Below are positions 1-6,312 of a stretch of DNA of 10,391 nt, piece by piece. Within the stretch, counting starts at the first letter, position 1. Each line of letters begins with the position of its first letter. Origin of the DNA: an uncultured Collinsella sp. GTDB taxonomy: Bacteria > Actinomycetota > Coriobacteriia > Coriobacteriales > Coriobacteriaceae. The position numbers were made by a program, and so were the translations under genes. Below the pieces are notes generated by a model, which was not told where the DNA came from, made no database searches, and was given only the letters and a program-made list of their open reading frames with translations. The stretch lies in assembly GCA_900553475.1 (NCBI GenBank), contig USEF01000046.1, forward strand, positions 1-10,391, in the 5' to 3' direction.

Positions 1-70
1 GGTTGTTGCCGAGGGCGTTGCCGCCGAGGGCGACGACAATACGATCGGGCTTGCCGTAGGGTTTTGACAT
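1..70 (-). CDS. arcC: Carbamate kinase copy 1, N-terminal fragment (cut by left edge)
   Basis: Only the first 23 codons are in the window (MSKPYGKPDRIVVALGGN..., then runs off the edge). The segment IVVALGGNAL is the N-terminal phosphate-binding glycine motif of the amino-acid kinase fold, as in carbamate kinase, which makes ATP from carbamoyl phosphate in the last step of the ADI pathway. The start is well supported: the arcB stop codon is only 10 bases upstream and a GGAGG sits 5 bases before the ATG. The gene is therefore the distal member of the arcD-arcA-arcB-arcC operon. The visible part differs from the complete copy at 6313-7275 only at residue 5 (Y for L), and bases 1-55 are identical to 7206-7260. 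Whether the rest of the gene is intact cannot be seen. Confidence 0.9.
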   Translation of the reverse strand, partial: MSKPYGKPDRIVVALGGNALGNN

Positions 71-75
71 GCGTG

Positions 76-80
76 CCTCC
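76..80 (-). promoter_or_regulatory. Ribosome binding site of arcC copy 1
   Basis: On the minus strand the arcB stop is followed immediately by TAAGGAGGCACGCATG. The GGAGG begins right after the arcB stop codon and lies 5 bases before the arcC ATG, which fixes the start and indicates co-transcription with arcB. Confidence 0.85.
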
Positions 81-1088
81 TTATCGAAGAGTAGCGTACA
101 TCACGGCTTTAATGGTATGCATGCGGTTCTCTGCCTCTTGGAAGACGCGAGACTTATCGGACTCGAAGACCTCGTCGGAGACCTCCATCTCGGTTACGCC
201 GAACTTCTCCGCGATTTCTGCTCCGATGGTGGTCTTGGTATCGTGGAAGCTCGGGAGGCAATGCATGAAGATAGCGTTGGGGTTTGCCTTTGCCATGACC
301 TCCGAGGTTACGCGGTACGGGGAGAGCAGCTCGATACGGCTCTTCCAGAGCTCCTCAGCCTGGCCCATGCCAACCCAGACATCGGTGTAAATAACGTCGG
401 CATCCTTTACGCCCTCATCGATGTTGTCAGTAAGCTGAATGGTGCAGCCATTTTCCTCGGCGATCTTCTGGCAAGTCTCAAGCAGCTCGGGATCAAAGTG
501 GGTAGCGCCCTCAACGTCGCCCTTCGGCCCACAAGAGCAGAAGTTGATGCCGAGCTTGGCGCAGATAACCATGAGGGAATCGCTTACATTGCCCTGCTCC
601 TTGCCAAGATAGGTCAGCTTGAGGCCACGCGTGTCACCGAATTCCTCGCGCATCGTAAGGATGTCTGCCAAAGCCTGGGTCGGGTGATACTCATTGGTGA
701 GACCATTCCACACAGGAACGCCGGCCTTATCGGCAAGCTCCTCAACAATGGACTGGTCAGAGCCACGATACTCGATACCGTCGTACATGCGACCAAGCAC
801 GCGGGCGGTATCCTCAATGGACTCCTTTTTGCCCATCTGCGACGAACCGGGATCAAGGTAGGTTACACCTAAGCCGAGATCCATACCGCCCACCTCGAAA
901 GCGCAGCGCGTACGCGTCGAAGTCTTTTCAAACAGCAGAACGATGTTCTTGCCCTCAAGATAACGATGGGGAGCGCCCATGCGCTTGAGATTCTTAAAGT
1001 CCCTCGAAAGCTCGAGCATATACTCGATCTCCTCGGTAGTGAAATCGAGCAGGGTCAGAAAACTACGACCAGAAAGATTCAGTGCCAT
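81..1088 (-). CDS. arcB: Ornithine carbamoyltransferase (catabolic)
   Basis: 335 residues, normal for the family. In this pathway the cytosolic enzyme phosphorolyses citrulline to ornithine and carbamoyl phosphate. The carbamoyl-phosphate site is intact: STRTR at 57-61, HPTQ at 135-138, and HCLP at 276-279, whose Cys also contacts ornithine in the family. The C-terminal block ENRMHTIKAVM is typical. The start at 1088 has GAAAGGA 7 bases upstream. It lies 85 bases after arcA and 10 bases before arcC1, so operon membership is clear. Two ornithine-side loops are unusual: the usual DxxxSMG motif reads DVWVGMG (236-242), and the loop that is typically ARNNMGNS reads EQGNVSDS (164-171). A putrescine carbamoyltransferase is unlikely because the loop is not of the DVWYGLY type and no agmatine genes are nearby. 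The identity of the acceptor amino acid is inferred mainly from the operon. Confidence 0.93.
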   Translation of the reverse strand: MALNLSGRSFLTLLDFTTEEIEYMLELSRDFKNLKRMGAPHRYLEGKNIVLLFEKTSTRTRCAFEVGGMDLGLGVTYLDPGSSQMGKKESIEDTARVLGRMYDGIEYRGSDQSIVEELADKAGVPVWNGLTNEYHPTQALADILTMREEFGDTRGLKLTYLGKEQGNVSDSLMVICAKLGINFCSCGPKGDVEGATHFDPELLETCQKIAEENGCTIQLTDNIDEGVKDADVIYTDVWVGMGQAEELWKSRIELLSPYRVTSEVMAKANPNAIFMHCLPSFHDTKTTIGAEIAEKFGVTEMEVSDEVFESDKSRVFQEAENRMHTIKAVMYATLR

Positions 1089-1123
1089 GATAGGTTCCTT
1101 TCATTATTGACCTAATTGATGAG

Positions 1124-1155
1124 TGCGCGGCGCGCGAAGAACGCGCATCCGCGCA
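1124..1155 (-). other. Intercistronic stem-loop between arcA and arcB
   Basis: TGCGCGG (1124-1130) pairs with CCGCGCA (1149-1155). Inside it GCGCG (1132-1136) pairs with CGCGC (1142-1146) around a 5-base loop, leaving a small asymmetric internal loop. This is a 12-bp GC-rich stem in the 85-base arcA-arcB gap. No T-run follows on the minus strand, so it is not a typical intrinsic terminator. It may set segmental mRNA stability or reduce read-through, which is inference. Confidence 0.7.
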
Positions 1156-1173
1156 TCTCGGACCAGAACGGAA

Positions 1174-2418
1174 TTAAATTTCTTCGCGCCAGAACGGCAT
1201 GGTCATGCAGCGCGGGCCACCACGACCACGAGACAGCTCTTCGGAAGGAGCAACCAACAGCTCAACGCCCGCCTTATAAAGCGCATCATTGGTAACAACG
1301 TTGCGCTCATAGACGCACACCTTACCCGGCGCAACAGCAAGCGTGTTGGAACCATCGTTCCACTGCTCACGGGATGCCTCGATCGGATCGCCGGCGCCGC
1401 ATTCGATCATCGTGATATGGTCGATACCGGTTGCCATTTCAAGAATCTGCTGAATCGTTCCCTCGATCTCCTCGATAAAGACCTCGCCATCCGAATCGCC
1501 CTTGGTGAGTCGATAGGCACGAAGCGTCTCGTAGATACCGGGGTAGACGGTAAACTTATCGTAATCAACCTGAGTACAAACCGTATCAAGATGCATATAG
1601 GCATAGCCGTGGGGGATCTTGATGGCAAATACCTGCTCGATCTCGGACTCTCCCGTGCCCCAGAACAGATTCTTGGCAAGCTGGTCGATGGCTGCGGTCT
1701 GGGTACGCTCGGAAATACCGATCGCAAGCGTGGTGGCGTTAATGTTCAGAACATCGCCGCCTTCGATATGCCAATCGCTATTGTGGTCGTACCAAAGCGG
1801 AGCCCCAGCATAATCAGGATGGTGGCGCATGATGGTCTCATAGAATACGACCTCACGGTTGCGCTGATGCCAGTACATGCGGTTCATCATCGCACCCTTA
1901 CCGACCACAGCGATCGGATCACGCGAGAAGTAGGAGGCGGGCATCGGGAACAAGACCATTTCATCGGGCTTCAGCTCGTCGCTATCCATGCTCGCAAGGG
2001 AACCGCTCACATGCGGAATCTCGAGATCGCGTACGTAGAGGCCGCCCATAGCGGTAAGGACAAACTCTTTGTTGTCCTTGATGGAGTCGAGCTTCTCCAC
2101 GACTGCCTGACGAAGTGCCAGGTTCTCGATCTTGGCCTCGGGAACGAACTTGCTCATAAACTCGGCACGAGAACCCTCAACCTGATCGAAAGTCTCGGCA
2201 AGCAAGTCCTCCATATAAACGACCTCGGCGCCAGCACCGCGAAGAAGATTAGTGAACTCGTCATGCTCTCGCTGGGTATACTCGAGATAAAACGCGTCAT
2301 GAATCCAGGCGCGCTCAAAATCCTCCGCCTTCATGTTTACCAGGTCCAAGCCCGGTCGGTGCACGCATACCTTCTTGAGGGCACCAATTTCGCTATGAAC
2401 GTTCAGACCTTTGCTCAT
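1174..2418 (-). CDS. arcA: Arginine deiminase
   Basis: 414 residues, the usual length. It hydrolyses arginine to citrulline and ammonia as the first ADI step, in the cytosol. All core features of the guanidino-group modifying (pentein) fold are visible, numbered from the second Met: FSRDP at 164-168 (catalytic Asp), HIEGGD at 217-222, HLDT at 276-279 (catalytic His and Asp), and the C-terminal loop SRGRGGPRCM with nucleophile Cys404. Two adjacent ATGs exist (2421 and 2418). The second is preferred because AGAAAGGA then sits 6 bases upstream rather than 3. It lies between the transporter gene (67-base gap) and arcB (85-base gap) on the same strand, the standard ADI operon arrangement. It appears fully functional, unlike the diverged paralogue at 4219-5466. 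Confidence 0.96.
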   Translation of the reverse strand: MSKGLNVHSEIGALKKVCVHRPGLDLVNMKAEDFERAWIHDAFYLEYTQREHDEFTNLLRGAGAEVVYMEDLLAETFDQVEGSRAEFMSKFVPEAKIENLALRQAVVEKLDSIKDNKEFVLTAMGGLYVRDLEIPHVSGSLASMDSDELKPDEMVLFPMPASYFSRDPIAVVGKGAMMNRMYWHQRNREVVFYETIMRHHPDYAGAPLWYDHNSDWHIEGGDVLNINATTLAIGISERTQTAAIDQLAKNLFWGTGESEIEQVFAIKIPHGYAYMHLDTVCTQVDYDKFTVYPGIYETLRAYRLTKGDSDGEVFIEEIEGTIQQILEMATGIDHITMIECGAGDPIEASREQWNDGSNTLAVAPGKVCVYERNVVTNDALYKAGVELLVAPSEELSRGRGGPRCMTMPFWREEI

Positions 2419-2485
2419 CATCGTTCCTTTCTGGATTAGAGCTCAATAGTTATTGCAATGGCTTACAAAGTTGTCGTTTCGTTTG

Positions 2486-3922
2486 CTAGACAATCGGAAG
2501 CAGACCGGATACCGCGGTAAATACGAGACAGACCACACTGACCACAAGGAAGAACTTCCAGGAAACTCGCCACCACTGGCCAAGAGAGATCTTGCAAACA
2601 CCAAGACCGGCGACAAGCATTGCGCTGGTGGGGGAAATCAGCGACATCGCTGCAGATCCCATCGAAAGGCCAGTAACCGCAGCTTCTGGATTTAGCCCCA
2701 TGAGCTCAACCAGAGGCCCAAAGACGGGGATGGTGAGCGCCGCGATGCCCGAAGAGCTGGGAACCAGAATCGAAAGCAAGTTGTCAACGACATACAAAAT
2801 GCTGGTAAAGAGAACAGAGGGGATTCCGGCAAGGCCAGTCGCAAGAGCGTTTAGGACCGTATCGATAATCAAGCCATCGTTGGCGATAACCAAAATGCCT
2901 CGAGCAAGACCGACCACGACCGCAGAGAAAACAAAGTCGCCCAAACCCTTAACAAACTCTGTAGCAATCTCCTTCTCGCTCATGCCCGATACGATGCCAG
3001 ACAGAAGCGCCATAGCCATAAAGACTGCAGAGATTTCGTTCATATACCAGCCCTGGGTTACAAGACCCCAGACAATGGCGGCGATTCCAAGCACGAATAC
3101 GATGATTACTGCCTTCTGGCGCCCGGTGAAATCGGCTTCGAGCAGCTCGTCATTTGATGCATGCTCTTTGCGCTTCTCGATATCATCAGCGTAAGCAATC
3201 GAGGACTCGGGGTTCTTCTTCACCCTTCGAGCGTACAACACGACCCATGCAATAGCGATGGCGGTCAGCACAACTAGGGCAACAACGCGAAGCCAGAGCT
3301 GGGGATTACCCTGGATATTCAGAATTCCCTGAGCAATCAAAACATTGAAGGGATTGACCGTCGATGCGATATAGCCAATACGGGCCCCAACGAACACGAT
3401 CATAAAGGCCGTAATGGAGTCATATCCCATAGCCATAACAATCGGCAACAAGATGGCAAAAAATGGAAGGGTCTCCTCCGCCATGCCGAACGTGCTACCG
3501 CCCAGCGCAAAAACCGCCATCAAAATCGGAATAATCAGGATGTCTTTACTCTTGAACTTCTTAACGATGCGCGCCACGCCGCTGGTGATTGCTCCAGTGG
3601 CAGTAATGACCTGAAAGGATCCGCCGACAATCAGAATAAAGGCAACGACCTCAACTGCCTGCTGAATTCCCACCGCAGGAGCCTCGAGCACATCGAACAG
3701 GCCTTGCTTCAGGTCAACCTCAGCGCCGTCTTCGTCCGCATAAACCTTTTCAACGGACTCATATGTTCCAGCAACAGTGACCTCGCGTCCGTTGAGCTCC
3801 TGCCTCTCAAACGAGCCGGAGGGAACGATCCACGTAAGAGCTGCGGTCAACACCATGAGAATGAAGATAATGGTGTAGACGTGCGGAATTCGTAGCCCAC
3901 GTTTCTTTTGCACTTCGGCCAT
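2486..3922 (-). CDS. arcD: YfcC-family carrier, probable arginine/ornithine antiporter
   Basis: 478 residues, strongly hydrophobic, with roughly 11-12 membrane segments. TM1 is near 14-34, followed by an acidic extramembrane loop (about 36-75); further segments lie near 88-112, 127-147, 152-195, 209-230, 269-289, 295-313, 330-348, 366-440 and 455-476. A charged loop (231-268) divides the two halves. Recognisable family blocks are GGSTFGMAEE (141-150), NPFNV (190-194), VPSSSGIAAL (388-397) and PTSAML (431-436), placing it in the YfcC / C4-dicarboxylate anaerobic carrier-like group. Streptococcal ArcD arginine/ornithine antiporters belong to this group rather than to the APC-type ArcD of Pseudomonas. 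First position upstream of arcA makes arginine/ornithine exchange the best assignment, though substrate is inferred from context. The start is strongly supported: AAAGGAGG lies 4 bases before the ATG. Confidence 0.85.
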   Translation of the reverse strand: MAEVQKKRGLRIPHVYTIIFILMVLTAALTWIVPSGSFERQELNGREVTVAGTYESVEKVYADEDGAEVDLKQGLFDVLEAPAVGIQQAVEVVAFILIVGGSFQVITATGAITSGVARIVKKFKSKDILIIPILMAVFALGGSTFGMAEETLPFFAILLPIVMAMGYDSITAFMIVFVGARIGYIASTVNPFNVLIAQGILNIQGNPQLWLRVVALVVLTAIAIAWVVLYARRVKKNPESSIAYADDIEKRKEHASNDELLEADFTGRQKAVIIVFVLGIAAIVWGLVTQGWYMNEISAVFMAMALLSGIVSGMSEKEIATEFVKGLGDFVFSAVVVGLARGILVIANDGLIIDTVLNALATGLAGIPSVLFTSILYVVDNLLSILVPSSSGIAALTIPVFGPLVELMGLNPEAAVTGLSMGSAAMSLISPTSAMLVAGLGVCKISLGQWWRVSWKFFLVVSVVCLVFTAVSGLLPIV

Positions 3923-4050
3923 TATGCCTCCTTTAGTTTGCAGGTTTTCGATACGAGCTTTTCGCCGGCAACCTTATTATTCGGTTTTCACGCCAGTTGA
4001 CATTAGATATTTATGCGAATGGATAGTATTAAAAGGCAGACGGGCTTTAG

Positions 4051-4099
4051 TTGATATATAAGCTCAATTATCGAACTAAATTGATATTTTTTATCAATT
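4051..4099. promoter_or_regulatory. Tandem operator-like sites (TTGA-N9-TCAA, twice)
   Basis: Two 19-base units occur at 4051-4069 and 4081-4099, each TTGATAT-N6-TCAATT and exactly 30 bp apart, about three helical turns. Each contains a 17-bp dyad TTGA-N9-TCAA. The right unit is also a perfect longer inverted repeat: AATTGATA (4079-4086), five Ts, TATCAATT (4092-4099). They lie between the divergent arcD operon and the arcA2-regulator pair. The 17-bp dyad fits a dimeric XRE/cI-type repressor, and such a gene lies just downstream (5459-6115). A weaker third match with one mismatch occurs at 4180-4196 (TTGA-N9-TCAT). The binding protein is inferred. Confidence 0.6.
4067..4097 (-). promoter_or_regulatory. 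Candidate promoter of the arcD-arcA-arcB-arcC operon
   Basis: On the minus strand TTGATA (plus 4092-4097) is a 5/6 match to the -35 box and GATAAT (plus 4067-4072) a 5/6 match to the -10 box. The 19-base spacer is slightly long. It would give a leader of about 140 bases before arcD. The -35 lies inside the right-hand operator-like repeat and the -10 overlaps the left-hand one, so a bound repressor could block it. Prediction by eye only. Confidence 0.35.
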
Positions 4100-4218
4100 G
4101 GTGACTTTCAATCAAGAGCTTAAGCCGTCCACCGATACCCACAACATACTCACTTAAACTTCTCCCAGCAGAACGATAATTGACATCAGTCATCATCCGA
4201 ATTAAAGCGAGCGTTCTA

Positions 4219-5466
4219 ATGCCAATTCATGTCACCAGCGAAATCGGTAAGCTTAAACAGGCCCTTTTATATCGACCCGGTATCGAAACCCAAAACTATC
4301 CCGAAGGCCATTTTGGCCAAGTTTTTAGCCTAAGACCATCGAGCAGCCTATTTGACTTGGATAGAGCCCTAGCTGAGTGTGATGCCTATACCTCAGTGCT
4401 CGAGCATGAAGGCGTAGAGGTTCTGTATCTCGACCAACTTCTTATAGAAGCGCTTGACTCGTGCCCCGAAGCTCGAGCATCTTTTGTCGATTCCTTTGTC
4501 GATGAATGCGGCGCGATTGGCGCCGAGTTGCAGCAAGCAGTCCGCGAGCATCTTGAACACACCCGATCGGTGCGGGAGCTCGTCTCGGCATCGATTGGCG
4601 GCATCCGCCACGGGCAAGTTACATACTGCTTCGACGGCGGGGACAGGCTCGCCGAATTAACCGGCGAGGCCTATGCTCCTGACGAGCTGCTCGTTAGCCC
4701 ATTAAACACCATGTGGTTCGTGCGCGACCCGGTAAGCACCATCGGCTCCGGCATCTCCTTCAACCACATGTATTGGCCCGAGCGCAATCGCGAAGTAGCG
4801 CTCTACCAAACGATTTTTAAATACCATCCCAATTTCAAGGACACGCCCGCGTTTTATCGTCACGATTCGACCTTCCATATTGAAGGGGGCGATATCATCA
4901 ATCTTGATGCTCATAATGTCGCAGTCGGCATCTCTCAGAGAACCGAATCTGCAGCCATCGATATGCTCGCTCGTACCCTCCTGTGGAATCCCGACTCGAG
5001 CATCGACGCCGTATGGGCAATTGAGGTACCCGAGCGGAGCCTGTGTATCCATCTTGATACGTACCTAAGCCGGGTCGACTACGATACTTTTGTTGTCGAC
5101 CCCCAGCTACTCGCAGAATCTCGCTCTTATCAGATTACGCGAAATCGAGCAGAGAATCTCTGCCAGATTCACGCCGTCGAAAAAGGAGTCAAGGAAGCAC
5201 TGGCCGCCGCGCTCGGCATACCCGAGCTTCGTTTTATTCCCTGCGGTGGATCTAATCCCAATTTGGCAGAAAAAGAGTGCACGAATAACGCAGCCAGTGT
5301 GCTGTGCCTCCGACCGGGCAAAGTCTGTGTCTATGAAGAGAATCAAGCGACGAACGCTGCTCTTGAACAGGCCGGAATCGATCTTGTCCCCATTTCCATA
5401 CACGAGCTGACAAACGGCTTTGGCGGGCCCAACTGTTTGTGCTTGCCACTTAGGCGTGATGAATAA
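4219..5466 (+). CDS. Diverged arginine deiminase paralogue
   Basis: 415 residues from the ATG at 4219, matching the length of the canonical ArcA here. That length, and alignment of the N-terminal HVTSEIGKLK with HSEIGALKK of ArcA, is why this start is preferred to the TTG at 4180; neither has a convincing Shine-Dalgarno. The pentein catalytic set is present: FVRDP at 167-171, HIEGGD at 220-225, HLDT at 278-281 and Cys406. The C-terminal active-site loop is altered, however. It reads NGFGGPNCLCLP instead of RGRGGPRCMTMP, so the Arg four residues before the GPxC unit and the Arg next to the Cys become Phe401 and Asn405. EHD near residue 53 becomes ECD. It stands apart from the arc operon, diverges from it, and overlaps a regulator gene. 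It could be an ADI with altered kinetics, an enzyme for a related guanidino compound, or an arginine sensor; the sequence does not decide. Confidence 0.85.
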   Translation: MPIHVTSEIGKLKQALLYRPGIETQNYPEGHFGQVFSLRPSSSLFDLDRALAECDAYTSVLEHEGVEVLYLDQLLIEALDSCPEARASFVDSFVDECGAIGAELQQAVREHLEHTRSVRELVSASIGGIRHGQVTYCFDGGDRLAELTGEAYAPDELLVSPLNTMWFVRDPVSTIGSGISFNHMYWPERNREVALYQTIFKYHPNFKDTPAFYRHDSTFHIEGGDIINLDAHNVAVGISQRTESAAIDMLARTLLWNPDSSIDAVWAIEVPERSLCIHLDTYLSRVDYDTFVVDPQLLAESRSYQITRNRAENLCQIHAVEKGVKEALAAALGIPELRFIPCGGSNPNLAEKECTNNAASVLCLRPGKVCVYEENQATNAALEQAGIDLVPISIHELTNGFGGPNCLCLPLRRDE

Positions 5467-6115
5467 CATGGCCCAAGGGGATAACATTAAATGCCTTAGA
5501 ACCCGCGAAGGCTTGACGCAGCAGCAATTTGCCGACATGCTCGGCGTTACCAAAGAAACGGTATGCCGTTGGGAACGTGGACACACCGCCGTCAAGGTGT
5601 CGACTCTCGATAAGCTGACCGAGCTTTTCGATGTAACGTTTGATGAGCTCGCCGCAAGTAATAGCGGCCTTGCTTCTGCCGGCTTAAGCTCGCGGCCTGA
5701 GAAAAGCCAGAACGTGGCCCAAAACGAAGAATGCGAAATCTATAAAATCGTACGCCGCAACGGTGGCTTTAGTCTTAAGAACAGTGGGCGCACCTTCGTT
5801 CCAAGACCCGTACTTGAAAGGCACCCGGGAGGCTTTCTAGTTCAGATGAACGGCAGCGGCATGTCACGCTGCTATCCGCAAAGCAGTGTTCTGCTGGTCG
5901 ATCCTGTTGCTAAACCGTGGAACGGATGCACAGTCGTTGCCATGGTAGACGCATCAGCCATAGTTATTCGGCGTTATGAAATCCGAGGGAACACGATTGC
6001 GCTGTCAACGTATTCCTATTTGACAGAAGAACCCGACTTCACTCTGGACAGGCGTCGCCTTCGTATTTTAGGTGTCGTCGTTTGGTTTCAGGCAACTCAC
6101 GATCTGACGTACTAG
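5459..6115 (+). CDS. XRE-family regulator with degenerate S24 (cI/LexA-like) domain
   Basis: 218 residues. Residues 8-65 form an HTH_3/XRE DNA-binding domain (LRTREGLTQQQFADMLGVTK, then ETVCRWERG). A linker (about 68-90) leads to a C-terminal domain with the outline of S24/LexA-type peptidase domains (about 124-210: GGFLVQMNGSGM, VLLVDPVAKPWNG, IRRYE, ILGVVVW). The usual GDSM nucleophile motif reads GSGM (132-135), putting Gly at the Ser position, and the general-base Lys of VKR reads Arg171. Self-cleavage is therefore unlikely. The ATG at 5459 overlaps the arcA2 stop by 8 bases and has AGG 4 bases upstream; the ATG at 5468 is the alternative. Translational coupling to the ADI paralogue and tandem dyads upstream of the pair suggest a regulator of this divergent arginine locus, which is inference. 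It has no visible membrane or signal segment. Confidence 0.85.
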   Translation: MNNMAQGDNIKCLRTREGLTQQQFADMLGVTKETVCRWERGHTAVKVSTLDKLTELFDVTFDELAASNSGLASAGLSSRPEKSQNVAQNEECEIYKIVRRNGGFSLKNSGRTFVPRPVLERHPGGFLVQMNGSGMSRCYPQSSVLLVDPVAKPWNGCTVVAMVDASAIVIRRYEIRGNTIALSTYSYLTEEPDFTLDRRRLRILGVVVWFQATHDLTY

Positions 6116-6217
6116 CCTCTTAGTCTTAAATCCCCAGGTGCCGTACCTGCTCGCGGCAAGAGCGTCCCTTTTGGCTGGTCGTTTAAGAACGTCCCCAATG
6201 ACCAGGTGAATAGCAAA
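6116..6217. other. Convergent spacer with a short direct repeat
   Basis: This stretch lies between the regulator stop and the arcC2 terminator. It holds two near-identical 11-base units, AAGAGCGTCCC (6158-6168) and AAGAACGTCCC (6185-6195), 27 bases apart, and a CTGGTC/GACCAG inverted pair around the second unit. No coding potential was seen and no clear plus-strand terminator for the regulator gene. Confidence 0.45.
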
Positions 6218-6247
6218 AGCCCCGCAGCCGGAGCGGACTGCGGGGCT
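6218..6247 (-). terminator. Intrinsic terminator of arcC2
   Basis: A perfect 10-bp GC-rich stem (AGCCCCGCAG at 6218-6227 with CTGCGGGGCT at 6238-6247) and 10-base loop. On the minus strand it ends in GGGGCTTTTGC, a short T-run of four, so it fits termination of arcC2. The T-run is absent in the plus direction. Confidence 0.75.
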
Positions 6248-6266
6248 CATGAAGAGAGGCTAGTTT

Positions 6267-6290
6267 GTGGGCGCTTTGCCTGGCGCCCAC
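6267..6290 (-). terminator. Second hairpin downstream of arcC2
   Basis: A perfect 8-bp stem (GTGGGCGC 6267-6274 with GCGCCCAC 6283-6290) and 8-base loop, 22 bases beyond the arcC2 stop and before the main terminator. It is followed by CAAAC rather than a T-run on the minus strand. It may reinforce termination or protect the mRNA 3' end. Confidence 0.5.
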
Positions 6291-6312
6291 GAGAGAGGCA
6301 ACGGAGTAGAGA

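Noticed and set aside
69..872. Long open frame on the plus strand opposite arcB
   Set aside because: It is antisense to a clearly conserved OTC, has no protein family features and arises from the GC bias of the coding strand.
81..1088. Putrescine carbamoyltransferase instead of OTC
   Set aside because: The DVWVGMG loop and C-terminus are OTC-like, the usual C-terminal extension of the putrescine enzyme is absent, and the neighbours are ADI genes.
1123..2439. 438-codon open frame on the plus strand opposite arcA
   Set aside because: The minus-strand frame encodes a complete ADI with all motifs; the plus frame is its mirror image with no recognisable domain or ribosome binding site.
4180..4218. 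N-terminal extension of arcA2 from the TTG at 4180
   Set aside because: It adds 13 residues not present in ArcA; the ATG at 4219 gives the family length and aligned N-terminus. The TTGACA here also looks like a -35 box, but no acceptable -10 box follows at the right spacing.
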